Under the pieces are notes generated by a model. The model saw only the letters and a program-made list of their open reading frames with translations, was not told the DNA's origin and made no database searches. 64,000 bases of DNA from Thunnus maccoyii (Eukaryota; Chordata; Actinopteri; Scombriformes; Scombridae), in the NCBI RefSeq assembly GCF_910596095.1, contig NC_056544.1, positions 11,331,155 to 11,395,154 of the forward strand. The letters are read 5' to 3'. The translations under genes were made by a program, and so were the position numbers. The first letter of the stretch is position 1. Each line of letters opens with the position of its first letter. This document shows, in pieces, positions 38,060-48,991 of this stretch.

Positions 38060-38935
38060 TTTCAAGACCCAGTGTATAGGATTTAGTGGCACCTAGCTGT
38101 TAGGTTGCAGATTGCAACCAACTGAAGACCTCTCCCCTTCCAAGCATGTAGGAGAACCTAAGGTGGCCACGAAACTCATGAAAAACGCAAAAGGCCCTCT
38201 CTAGAGCCACTGTTTGGTTTGTCCGTTCTAGGCTACTGTAGAAACATGGCAGCCTCCATAGAGGAGGACCATGGATGTATTATAAGAGCTGGATAGGGCT
38301 CCGCTCCTCAGCCTTGCAGCCTGTCTTTTGCAGTGGCCACTCACAGTATTGCAGTGAAAATCCCCCTGTGGCCCACAAAGCATTTTCCCCATAGTCCACC
38401 ATTGTAAAAGAGTTGATTGTTGACAGGACACCTCGAACTGCAAACAAGTTCAATTATGACTCTTTCTATTATGGATTTTTGATCCATGGAGGTTTTGTAT
38501 TTGTAAACCTTTCCTCAAGCCAAGAAAAGCTATTTAAAAATATTATCACAATATAAAGTCTATGGGCTGAGTGGGAACTCGTAGGTGGGGCCGGCAGAAG
38601 AAACACTACTGTGCATATTCAGTGGGCCGCATACCCCCAGAAGTAAACCTGGAAGCTAGAAACCTTTTGGGCGTATGCATCACATGAGCAATTCTTACTG
38701 GACTGAATGGGTGCCATTTTCGGTTCAGTACCCAGCTCTTATGATACATCCATGAAGAGGACCCGCTCCCTATGAAGATATAAAGGGCTCATTGTAAGGT
38801 AACGAAAACACAGCGATTCTTATTTAGCGATTAGCGATTATACACTAATTGAAACATATTTATGAATATTGTATTCCATTTCTACCAAGTCCATTCTGCT
38901 AGATGCTACTTAACTACAGACTGCTCCTTTACCTG
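38060..38935. mobile_element. High-copy fish repeat, split by a nested MITE
   Basis: The left part (38,065-38,269) runs from 'cagtgtataggatttagtgg' to 'gaaacatggcagcctcc'. The right part (38,755-38,935) has 'gaggacccgctccctatg', 'gataacgaaaacaca'-like text and 'tatattgtattcc'-like text. I recognise the two halves as consecutive parts of one element abundant in percomorph genomes, interrupted here by the 485-bp insertion. Confidence 0.7.
38270..38754. mobile_element. 485-bp hAT-like MITE inserted into an older repeat
   Basis: Starts CATGGATGTATTATAAGAGC and ends with its near-perfect inverse, GCTCTTATGATACATCCATG, giving terminal inverted repeats of about 22 nt. The flanking octamers AGGAGGAC (38262-38269) and AAGAGGAC (38755-38762) differ at one position, fitting an 8-bp hAT-type target duplication. 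There is no coding capacity. Confidence 0.82.
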
Positions 38936-38969
38936 AGCTATTTAGTTGAAACAAAGCGTACTTTTATTT

Positions 38970-39130
38970 TGAAGCCAGAGTCGCCTGTTTTCCGGTATCT
39001 TCCCGGTTGTCTCTGTCGGGCTTGACGCAGCTGCCTCGGTGATGTCTGCGTGCTCACGTCGCTGCGCGGGGGTGTAGTGGAGGCGCACCGCACATCTGGA
39101 CTGCGGAACAACCGCAAAATGCACTTTTTG
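38970..39130. other. Orphan CpG-dense islet between crtc1 and the lrrc25-like gene
   Basis: About 160 bp with many CpGs (for example 'cttgacgcagctgcctcgg' and 'cacgtcgctgcgcgggg') in otherwise AT-rich, repeat-filled sequence. It carries no open frame of note. It could be a distal crtc1 start, the start of a divergent non-coding transcript, or an enhancer. Confidence 0.45.
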
Positions 39131-40133
39131 AGGAATATACGAGAGTGCGCGTGTGTCCCATTTATATACATTATAATATGTAGAATAACACGAACTACAA
39201 CTATTATTATTATTGTCCTTATATATCAATATAATTTATTAAGATATTTTCATGATGCTCTCAGTGACTTCCAGGTATGATGAAACATGGTTGTTAGTGG
39301 CACCAGATGGAGACGTGTCAACCTTTTTTTTTTTTCTTTTTTTTACAACTGAATGTGGGCTTGTTAGGAAATAATTTCAGTTTTATTAGTGGAAAAGAGT
39401 TTACCCTCCTGTCCGGTGAGGTCTACATTTTTCTGGCATGACATCTTAGTGCCAGAAAGTGGCGTGGTGTGTGTGTCTGCCTCCTTTGGAGATGTGTGTG
39501 TGTGCACTCCTGCCGACTGAACATAAATACTGTCACAACAGTGCCTGCTTTCCAGCTGAATAAATACACAAGGCCAATGGACTCCTGTGAGAGGTTTACT
39601 CACGTGGAAATAAATGAGCTTTTGAGAAAAACGCAATGATGGGATATTTCTGTCACGTGTTTGTTAAAGCTTTTCATGTTTTCCCCAGTGAATGAGATGA
39701 TAAATGCATCAATCAGAAGAAAATGATCTCTGCGTGTCCACTCTTGTCTCTTAACTGCAGTGGGAGTTTCACTTTTACAGTTCCTGCAGCAGACTGTCAG
39801 ACATAAAAACAGCTGCATGCATACAACCATGAGGCCTTTGGGTTTGATATATGATAGTATCAGACTCACTAAAAGCACTTAACTTGCAAATTCACACCAA
39901 ACAAACAATGTCTCAAGCATTTGTTTTCCACCTACAGATACCAAAAATGACTGTTTCTTATTTAGTTGTTCACTGAAGGCACAGTGAAACAGTTGAGCGC
40001 TTTCACCCGCCATTCAGGAGAGTGTAATTTAGTTGTAAAGTAACCATGGTAACATAGAAAAGGAAGCGACTCCAGGGCAGGTGGAGGGAAGGAGTCTGTT
40101 CACAGGATTACTCTGTTGCTGAATAAGCCTCGA

Positions 40134-40153
40134 GGGGGGGGGGGGGGGGGGGG
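40134..40153. repeat. Poly-G run of about 20 nt
   Basis: An uninterrupted homopolymer of G on the plus strand. It could form a G-quadruplex or simply reflect uncertain assembly length. Confidence 0.8.
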
Positions 40154-41160
40154 CGCCTTGAAGTTGAGCCTTTTAGTAATGGCCTGTTGAAAATAAGGAG
40201 AGCCACATGTTGTCGAGGATTCCTGTATCCAGCTGTACTCCGCCAGACATTGTTAATGTTTATCTTATGCAAACATGCAGCAACATTAACAGCATAACAA
40301 ACAGCAACATCACAGAGGCATGAGCCAGCACACAGCAGAGGGAAAGTTTCACTTCACCTTAGAGCGTAAACCTGAGAGTCTTAAAATCTCCCCCCCCTTT
40401 TTTTTGTTGTGTTCAGTTTCTTTCTATTAATAACATTTGTGGTGAACAGTGAGTTGTCTGCACAGTAACAGATGCATGTTGTATAGAGTAAATGCCTCTG
40501 AACATCTGACATGTTATACTATTTTCTGATCAATAGGAGCCCATAATGTTGCCGTTTCTATTATTTTTTGTATAAGCTTTTCTCCTAAACAAACAACAAC
40601 TGACTTTGGCAAAGGATAATGTTAACCCAGCTGAACCCACTAATAATGCAGCCAAATATTAATTAAAATGTCGGAAAGAAAAGCTCATCACAACTTCACA
40701 CTTTTTTGGCACAACTAGGCAAATCAACACCTAAGAATCAAGTCACATTTATCCCCAAATCACAAGATAACTTCTATTTTTAGAAGTCTGCATTCAGATG
40801 AAGAAAAACTCTACAAACACTGTTTTAACAGGAAAAAAATAGATAGATGTGAGAAACCTCAAGAGGAGCAACAGAAGGAGGGATTTCTGTTCTTGGTTTG
40901 GCAGACATGCAATAAGATCTGCAGAGTAGACAGAAGTAGCGTTAATAGAATAGTAGTTTTAAAGAGCACCGAGGTGATACTTATTTCTATATTAAAATAA
41001 GGTGACACCCTCGTATGTGTAAGTTTTGTTAACCAGCTGTGAAAAAAAATTCATATGATGATGCTTCAAAGCTCCAAGTCTTTCAGGAGAATCACAGATA
41101 ACCTTTTATTTTACAGCTACATTTTATTCTAATTTCCTGAAAATGTTCTGTGTTATTTGT

Positions 41161-41653
41161 AGGTATTTAATGGTTCAGTTTTAGGACATTTTACAGAAAG
41201 GGTGGTGCAATTTGGTACAAATTATTTTTTTAAAAACTTAAAAAAGTGTTAATTTGGTTTAGTTGGTAAGTGCCCACTCGTTATATTTGGGTTCATATGT
41301 TGTTGTTAATTTGCAAAATGTATTTTTTTTAAATATACTTTCTTTTTTCTGTTTCATAACACAGTAAACATGAGGTCACTCAGTTAAATTGGATGACATA
41401 CATATTGTAGGTGTTGTTAGTCACAGAATGGTACATTTTCATTCACATTCACGTTTATGTTTCACAATTGCATTTACTGGTCTCTTAAAGAATTGTTAAA
41501 AATCTAAATTATTATTAAGAAGTTTTCTACAACTATGAACCCAAATATAAAGAGTGGGCACTTACCAACTACACCCACTGAACACTTCTGTTTTTCTTAT
41601 AACTTCCACCACTCTTTCTGATGAATGTCCTGACATTTAACCATTAAACACCT
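41161..41653. mobile_element. Long foldback MITE
   Basis: The left arm (about 41,161-41,305) and right arm (about 41,529-41,653) are inverted copies. The inner 40 nt are the best preserved, with AGTTGGTAAGTGCCCACTC on the left and its inverse GAGTGGGCACTTACCAACT on the right. The outer ends AGGTATTTAATGG and CCATTAAACACCT also match. It has no coding capacity and no clear target duplication. Confidence 0.75.
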
Positions 41654-42650
41654 GCAGATGACTTATAGTGGGAGTAATAATGCATCGTGCTTGCTTGGTG
41701 TTGCCTGCATGTGGGGAGTGAAACTGACAGCAGAGGGAGGTAAAGGTCCTGTTCATGTCTGTCTGAGAGTGTGTTGGCGGCACACTTTCAATTCAGCAGT
41801 GTCATGTCAGTATCTCATATCATCATATCAGCTATTATTAGGTACGCAGACGCTACATAACACTACTTAACACTACTTTTCCGAGTCTGGGCAAAAGATA
41901 TAAATGTTCTGATTAACCTTCAATCTCCTCCTATGAACACACTTTTAATTTGTCAGCAGAAACCTTTGACACACATGATAATGAATATTATTACACAACT
42001 CTTTAAAAAGTTACTTTTGGTTACTTTTCAGCTATAGAAAACGATATTTCCTTCTTTTCAGAATCAATGATTTAATACTAAACAATGACCTCAAACAATA
42101 TTAGCACTCAGATTGCAAACTCCTCTTTTGAGTCGTAAAAAGTTTAATGTTACACTAATTCAGCTCCTGTCAGCAGCTGTCTATTTTCAGAGAGAGTTTT
42201 TACAGGAAATCTGGTTTCATAGCCCTGTTCCATGATTTCAGAAAAAGGGAACTTCTCAGTTGCAAGTGTGAGGTATTAAAGACTACATGACTTCAACCAC
42301 AACTCAGACCTTGACCTAGAGCGTTAGAGCCCTGTACGGTAAGACCAAATTTTTTATTGACCTACACTTTGACAGAAAACTGTTTGACTTGGCTTACAAT
42401 GCTTCAAGCATTTCCTGGAACATGTTGTCAATTCTAATAATAATGTTTTCTATTTTTTTAATTCCTTATTTAATTAAACATAATTTCGGCTTTCTAGCAG
42501 ACTTCTAGCTAATTATTCTGTTTATCTGTATAATATAATGAGACTTTAGCTAAGTTTGAATAAATAACAGAGGAATGTAACTCATTACAAATGAGACAAT
42601 ATGAAACAATACTTTGCAATCACTCATTTTAACTGTCTAATTTACAGATC

Positions 42651-43555
42651 ATGAGTGTCAATAACACTTGCATCTCAGGAAATAGCACCTCTGTATGTCC
42701 AAGTCGCGACAGCTCCTCTGTAGGTCTTGCAGTGGGGCTGACTTTCTTCTTTCTACTGCTGATCGTAGCTGCAGTGATCGTGTACAAGTACCACAGTACA
42801 ATCAGGAACATGCTGCAGTTTGGACATAGAGAAAGCCAGGTGAAGGAGGATTGTATAGAGACACCACAAAATAATCCCCATGTGTACACCAGTATGATCA
42901 GAGAGCAGTCAGTGGGGCAGACCCCGATCTATGAAAACCTGTCAACTCAAACTGGCTACAAAGGGCCTAAAGTCAGCCAGAGCAGGTAAGCCATTCTCCA
43001 AGTTTTTATTGTAAATCTTAGTAATTGATTTTGCTCCAAGATTGGAATCAGTCAAATATGTTTAGATGCATTTAGAGGAAATGTTGAATCCAAACATGTC
43101 ATTTTTGAAACCATCAAAAAGGAGATCAGAACGGAAACAGATGTGCGTGCGGTGTGAATTTCCCCATTTTGCACAATCCTGTTGTAATACTGCATATGCA
43201 CACAATTTGGTGATCTCTTTGTCTGTTTCGTGTCATTTAAAATCTATTATTCAGCTGATGACTCAATGCTGGAGTTTTTCCTTGGATAAATATAGCGTGT
43301 GAACAACTGGGAAAAGGAAATCCGCACAGTTTACACAATATTTGTCTTTGTGTCATCAGAATAGTCCTTTCTGATATGAGACATTATCCACTAAGCTTAC
43401 TGTGTTTTTCCCCCAGGTCACCTGGTGAACCTGAAGAGGACTTGTACTTGCAGTGTGATTTAACAGATGATGCAATATACGGCAATGATCCTGTATGTAA
43501 CCTCACTGTTCACCAAGACTCCCAAGAAGATGTGTATATTGTTCCAGATTCATAG
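42651..43555 (+). CDS. Small single-pass membrane adaptor with LRRC25-like tail (two exons, 157 aa)
   Basis: Exons 42651-42985 and 43417-43555 join in phase. The start ATG lies 3 nt after a good acceptor (tttacag), implying an upstream untranslated exon. The extracellular part is only about 23 residues, with Asn sequons at 4 and 11 and two Cys but no signal peptide. One membrane helix follows at about 24-45. The cytoplasmic tail holds Tyr79 (YTSM, PI3K-type), Tyr94 (YENL, Grb2/YxxL-type), Tyr122 (YLQC), Tyr133 (YGND) and Tyr152 (YIVP). The order TPxYEN, EDxY, DPVCNL, EDVYIVP parallels the end of human LRRC25, which neighbours GDF15 in human as this gene does here. LRR domains are absent. Alternatives: a TRAT1/SIT1-like adaptor. 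A role in leukocyte signalling is inference. Confidence 0.75.
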
Positions 43556-44999
43556 GAAAGACACATCTGAATCGTGAATATTGAAAATATTTCCATTTAC
43601 TGCATACCATAAGCTTTGTCGAATGACTAAATATATTGTTACAAGGCAAAATGAAGTTGCTGCTCTCTGATACAGCTGACCTGTGAAAAAACAAACAAAA
43701 AAAAAAAACAACAACAAAAAAACCCTCTGGTGCACAGATATTCAGTTCAAATGTACAAATGTATACATATATACATGTTTGAGATATATTTTATTATTGT
43801 ACATCAGCTGTAAAGTTAGGGGATGCAGTTATATGTATGTGTCATTGTGTAGAGGGATTGAAAGAGTAGAACGCGCTTTTAGAGCACAGTAAGTATAAAA
43901 TGTACTTCTGTCAACTCCATATTTTGCTTTTAGGAATAATGGCAGTTTTTGTTACAAGCATCTCCATTGTCAACTGTGTTGTTTTTAATGCTTCTTTGAT
44001 TGCTACCATTCTGTTTTTGGCATTTAATTTTGCATTGGACATACTGTGCTAATTAGCACATTTTCACAACAATCCAAGGGAATCGACTTGCAGATTGAAT
44101 TTGGTTTTTTTTTTTATGTCTTTCTCTTAGTGTGTCTTGACTTACTGAATCATTTTCTTTTTAACCTTTAGCAACAAGAAATGTGGGCAGTTTGTTCATA
44201 CTTGTGTGGTCAAGTCATGCACGTATTCTGTTTCCTTTAAATCGCTTTCTCATGCTACAGGTTTAAAATAAAAAATGTATTAATACCAATTACCTACTTG
44301 AATATGCTGAAAACCACCAGAGAGTATCTGTATATGATTAAATGCTGTATATGTGTGCTGACGTGTACAATTATATGAATGGCTGGATATAATATTCATC
44401 ATGTTTTTGAGAAAAAAGTTCTAAAGCGGTAATTTATACCTCTGTATTATGTGATCGATTCACTTTTGCCGCTTCTACACATGCTCATAACAATTTTTTA
44501 ACTGCCTGAGAGTCTGTTTTCATTCACTGATATTAAAAGGATTCAGATTAATAGGATATCCTAGAGTTTATTATTTTTGAACATTATGAAACATGTTCTA
44601 GAAATTGTTATCAGCCACAATTTAAAGAAATGTAAAGTTGTTAGTTATACAATAGTCATCCCATCCTATTCCCTTACAGTTATTAGCCAAATGTATTTAT
44701 GGGAAAATGTGACAACAGAAATAAAGAATTTACCTGCTGAAGTAAACCATTTCCCTGCTTATTATCTGTCAAATACTGTAAATGTAGACAAGGTGTGTAA
44801 TGCAGATTGTGTGAATTATGCACAGAAAAAACATAAAAGATCAAAGAAACCACACAGAAACCTTTAACATTTAAGTAAAACATCAAGTCTTGCAAACAAG
44901 AAAAGGTCGGCACCATTATATGTGGCCTGTGGTTCAGACGTATGAAGAGGATGTGAAATTCTTGCTAACCATTTTGCACAGACAAAATCCAGTAATACA

Positions 45000-45047
45000 G
45001 AAAGAGAGAGCGAAAGAGAGAGACAGACAGACAGAGAGAGAGAGAGC
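45000..45047. repeat. (GA)n/(GACA)n microsatellite
   Basis: Purine-rich simple repeat on the plus strand with GACAGACAGACA interruptions. Confidence 0.85.
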
Positions 45048-46827
45048 TTAATGCTTTGTCCAGAACTTACAGGATAATATGTGAGATTTGTGTTTCTCTG
45101 GACTGGAGATGAGCAAAGAGGTTTACAGACTGTGATGTTTTTCTTCAATAAGAGTTTTCCTGGTAGGCTACGTGAGAAGCCAGCAGGATTAAAAACAGGG
45201 GACAGCCAAACATCAGAGGCTAAAGAGTTCACGCTGTCTATCTTAGATTGCACATGGAAGGGCTTGATAAATACTGTCCCTAATTCTTTTATACTTGTAT
45301 ACTTTGGGTGGTACTGCAACTCAGGACCTTTCAGAATCTAAGATTGAAGAGCTTTACATCCACCCGCAGTTGTGTGATAACTGAGGATGTCATCCTTAAA
45401 ACAAAGAGTAACACAGGACAAAAGCAAAGAAATGAATGAGTCGTTACTGGGCACAGGTGTAATTTTACCGTAAGAAAAGCGTAATTACAGTTAGCATTTG
45501 TGTCTGCAGGGCTGATTAATCTCCTGTTCATTTGTCTGCATATTTATTCAGTCGCTCCGGGTCATTTACGCCCCACCCTTTAATACATCTACTTTATTAA
45601 TTGTAAAACAAAATATGCTCATATTTGAGTGACCTTTACGCCATTCAAAGATAAAAACTATAAATTACTCATCAGGGGTGGTGGTGTCACTCCTTGGAAT
45701 AATTAAACTGTAAACATTTCAAAAGAGCTTGCTGTCGATTTCAGTTCATTTCAGCTCGCTCACAGACATCAAGGTGCTCTGCTCATTACTTTCCTTACTG
45801 CAAAACCTTGAGCTGCACTTTTTGCATCTCTTAAGTCTTCTATGTGAGCTCTTTTTCTAAAGTGAGTTCTTTTTTCTTGTCTCCACTTATCACTGGATAT
45901 CTCACATTATTATTTGTTCTTTTTCTAATAACTCATATCTCAACAGCACTTAAAAGCAAACATCACAGACACAACCTTTGATAATCTGTAATGAAAATGC
46001 ATTTACAGTATCGTCATTGATATGTAATCTGAACAGTGCAGAGTTTACACAGCAGGCAGCTTATTTTCCCTTTTTATACTGTTTCATCTTTTCTGTGGCA
46101 AACTCATCATATTGTTTCTCAAGGCTGCAGACAAATGAGTTCCAAGGTCATTAATGGGAGATAGAAGTTATCATATCTTTACATGCTGATTCCTCTGGCA
46201 CACCCTGACCTTCATAATCTACAGTGGTAGATAGTAATTCTTTGGATAAATGACAAATGTGAGAAAATATCATGCACGTGCGTTTATTATGAAATGTACA
46301 TGTGGATATATTCCAGTGCAACAGTTCAGTATGAATAAATCAGAACATTTATTTGGGGTGTTCACATAATTATTGAAATGCATAAGACAACGAGCAAAAA
46401 AAATCTAAACTATGTGCCTCATAAAACAATACAGCGCTTTAAATAATAAATGACAGTTAAATTAAATAGTAAACAGCACTAGATAATATGCTGCAACATA
46501 AAACAACAAAAACAAAATACATAAGTTAAGGATCATAAATAGAATGAACAATAAATAACTGTATTTTCAAAGGCAAAGCTATGAATGAACAGATCCACTG
46601 TTTTTGTCCACAAAGTAAGAGAAAACAGCAGCTCTGTGCAGTAGTAACATGTTTTTCATCTTCAAATTGAAGGTTTCAAGTTTAATTTAGTTAACCAATG
46701 ACAACATGAATAAAAATTTTCCACCTAAATGCAAATATTTTCACCATGTAACATATTTTATCTAGTGGCAATGCTTTTCCAAAGGTTAGAGTTTAAAGTA
46801 AAAAAGTCTCTTATTATTATTATTATC

Positions 46828-46850
46828 TATTTATTTATTTATTTATTTTG
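46828..46850 (-). terminator. Tandem polyadenylation signals from an (AATA)n microsatellite after gdf15
   Basis: On the gdf15 strand the sequence 21-45 nt after the stop reads AATAAATAAATAAATAAATA, giving several overlapping AATAAA hexamers, followed by ATAATAATAAT. If used, the 3' UTR would be unusually short; further AATAAA hexamers lie farther downstream. Confidence 0.5.
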
Positions 46851-46870
46851 TGGCCTTGCCTGGTCTTGCA

Positions 46871-48567
46871 TCAAGCACAGTGACATTTACTGACAATCAA
46901 GTCGTCAAAAGGCGTCAACTTCAAATTATCCCTGCTGTCATAGTGCATGATGACCATGGGCTCGTAGGTTGCCGGCACGCAGCAGGGGCGAGGTGTCCCG
47001 CCTTTGGTGATCTGGTGCATCCGAGACTTCACCTGCGTGTGCATGCTAGCTGGCTTATAGTTGTGGGGGCAGGTGCCATCACAGTAATGCATCGTATATT
47101 CAGCCGGGGCCACCACCCAATCTGTCCAGCCGATGTCTTTGAACGACACGGTGACAGACTTGCGGCAGCACCATCCTCGTTCATCGCAGTTGTCTTCCTT
47201 GTTGGAACGAGGCTGCCTCCTTCTCCGTGCCGGTTTGGGCTGCATGAGGCCTAACTCCAGGGAAATGGTTGGATTTACTTTCAGGGCATCTCTTTCACCC
47301 ACAACCATCCCCACATCTACAACCAGTGACTGATCACCATCAGCCCTCATCCACTTCTCCACCTCAGGGCTGATGTCCAGCATCACATCTTGAGTGCTTG
47401 AGACATTAGCATGGATCACAGAGTCTACGTGTGTCCAAGCAGCAGAGTTCACCGGGTTCATCCCACTGACTTTAACATTAATCTCTTGATTTACATCAGG
47501 CTGAACTGATGTAGGTTTGTTTAAGTTCTGCTTGGAGATCTTCAATTCAGCCCGAGCTAGTGTCAGTTCAGTTTGAATGTTTGGGTTCTTATGGAAAACA
47601 GCTCTATACCACTGCATGCGCTGATCTGTCTGTGGGTGTTCTGCTCTCCGAAGCACTTTCACTGGCACCACTGAAAAGCAGAAAAAACAAGAAGTGTGCA
47701 AGAGATAAAAAAGAGAAGAGAAGTTGGAGACTTGCACTTAGGTAACATCATGACATTGAACAACTGAGGATTAGAAACAAAGACAACACAAGAAAGCATT
47801 TAGAAAAATCCTAAACTTGTATTGGGAGTCCCGAAGCTGTCTTGTCATTGGTTGCCTTATCGATGAGATTACTAAAAAAAACACTTGTGTTTAAAGTTTA
47901 TCATCGCGTACAAGGTGTGCCAGTCATGCTCATGATTTCTAAAAGCTTGTAGGAATGTGTTTGCTTTGTTTACAGGACAGTTTGATGGCTACATATGTTT
48001 AAGCTCTACACAGACCATTTCCATGAAGTCAAAGAACTATAGGTGCAGCAGTTATTTATAGTAGTTGTTATCACACTGGTACAATAGCTTTTGTCCACAG
48101 ATAAACTCACACTGCAAAGCTTTCCAAAACTTTCCAAAATGATGTTTTACAAGTGTGACAATGGCTAAATTAGGCCTGAGTGTCTACATGGTGCTTCCTT
48201 CTCTGACAAATATCTCACCTGTGGCTGGAAAGAGCACAGTGGGCATGGTGGGCTGCCAGGTTTCCCTCATCGGCTGGCTGGAATTTGTTCTCATCTCTCT
48301 CAGTTTTTCCCTGTAGAGCCGATGCATCTTCCTCAACTCTTGCTCTGAGGCCTTTCGGGCTGGTCGGGGCTCCCTGTCCATGCCCAGTGAGCCCAGGATC
48401 CCCGTCTTCACCGCCTCCAACAGCAGGACCCTCTGACTGTCCGTTCCGTCCACATCAGGTGCGCCTTCGTGGGCCACGTGAGGCCGGCTCTCCCCTGAGC
48501 TGGAGAGAGAGACGAGGAGCAGCAGCACGCAGGAGATGAGTCGGCGGAGTGTGTGTGATCTGAGCAT
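46871..48567 (-). CDS. gdf15: Growth differentiation factor 15 (complete)
   Basis: GDF15 is a secreted TGF-beta superfamily cytokine induced by cell stress; in mammals it acts through GFRAL. Exons 48219-48567 and 46871-47670 join in phase (382 aa). This two-exon layout matches human GDF15. Residues 1-27 form a signal peptide and Asn95 is a sequon. A furin-type site ARRRR ends at residue 268, releasing a 114-residue mature chain. The mature chain has nine Cys in the TGF-beta/GDF15 pattern (positions 10, 16, 17, 45, 49, 78, 79, 111, 113 of the mature part) and the GDF15-like phrases GWTDWVVAP, ASMHTQVKS and PCCVPATYEPMV. The neighbouring lrrc25-like gene supports the assignment. The pro-region is poorly conserved, as is usual. 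Confidence 0.93.
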
Positions 48568-48656
48568 GGTGAGCCTGCCAGGTGCTGAAGGTTTGGTCTA
48601 TGAGTGTTGCAGCTCAGTGGATTGGAACTTGTCCATGTTATGAATGAAATTCTTGA

Positions 48657-48672
48657 CATGCTTTTATTTGTA
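48657..48672 (-). promoter_or_regulatory. TATA-like element of gdf15
   Basis: On the minus strand CTACAAATAAAAGCAT lies about 90-105 nt before the start codon, which would place transcription start near 48,630. A tentative reading, since the match to TATAAA is partial. Confidence 0.35.
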
Positions 48673-48923
48673 GAGCTTCTGTGTTGCCACACCCCTGGTT
48701 GGTCAGGTGAGCCGCTGATGGGCTCAGCAAGGGCCATATGTCATTATGTGGCAACATTGTGCAGCATTGTGTTAGGTGTTGACAACATGTTGCCTACGGA
48801 ATTAAAAACTGTGAAAATAATTTGAACTAATGGCAACTTTTTTCAGTTTTCTCAGCAAATAATGAGAAGTGAAAGCAGAAACAAGAGAAAGAAGCTGACC
48901 TAAAATGAAGGGATAAGATTTGG

Positions 48924-48991
48924 TTACGTCACGGGTACACGGTGTGCATCTCAGCATGTTACTTCAACAGGATTGTCTAGTTATGCGTCAC
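48924..48991 (-). promoter_or_regulatory. Two ACGTCA/GCGTCA bZIP half-sites upstream of gdf15
   Basis: TTACGTCAC at 48,924-48,932 and TGCGTCAC at 48,984-48,991 contain CRE/ATF-type cores, 360-425 nt upstream of the gdf15 start. Mammalian GDF15 is controlled by ATF4/CHOP and other stress factors; binding here is inference. Confidence 0.35.

Larger units (their letters stand above)
37912..42650. other. Spacer between crtc1 and the lrrc25-like gene
   Basis: The crtc1 promoter lies at the left end, followed by nested transposons (38.0-38.9 kb), a CpG islet (38.97-39.13 kb), a 20-nt G run (40,134-40,153) and a long foldback element (41,161-41,653). A possible untranslated first exon of the plus-strand gene may end at a GTAAGA donor near 42,340. 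No protein-coding exon was recognised. Confidence 0.55.
43556..46870. other. Spacer with converging 3' ends of the lrrc25-like gene and gdf15
   Basis: The left part is 3' UTR of the plus-strand gene; an AATAAA occurs near 44,267. The rest is AT-rich, with a (GA)n/(GACA)n tract at about 45,000-45,047. The gdf15 3' UTR enters from the right. The longer minus-strand frame at 44,864-45,319 crosses the GA tract and has no domain. Confidence 0.55.

Noticed and set aside
39298..39318. CTCF-like text 'ggcaccagatggagac'
   Set aside because: Several mismatches in the core; not strong enough to list.
44864..45319. 151-codon minus-strand frame
   Set aside because: The Leu/Ser-rich stretch comes from the (GA)n microsatellite; there is no family resemblance or splice context.
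46850..47254. 134-codon frame on the plus strand
   Set aside because: It is the antisense shadow of the conserved mature gdf15 domain.
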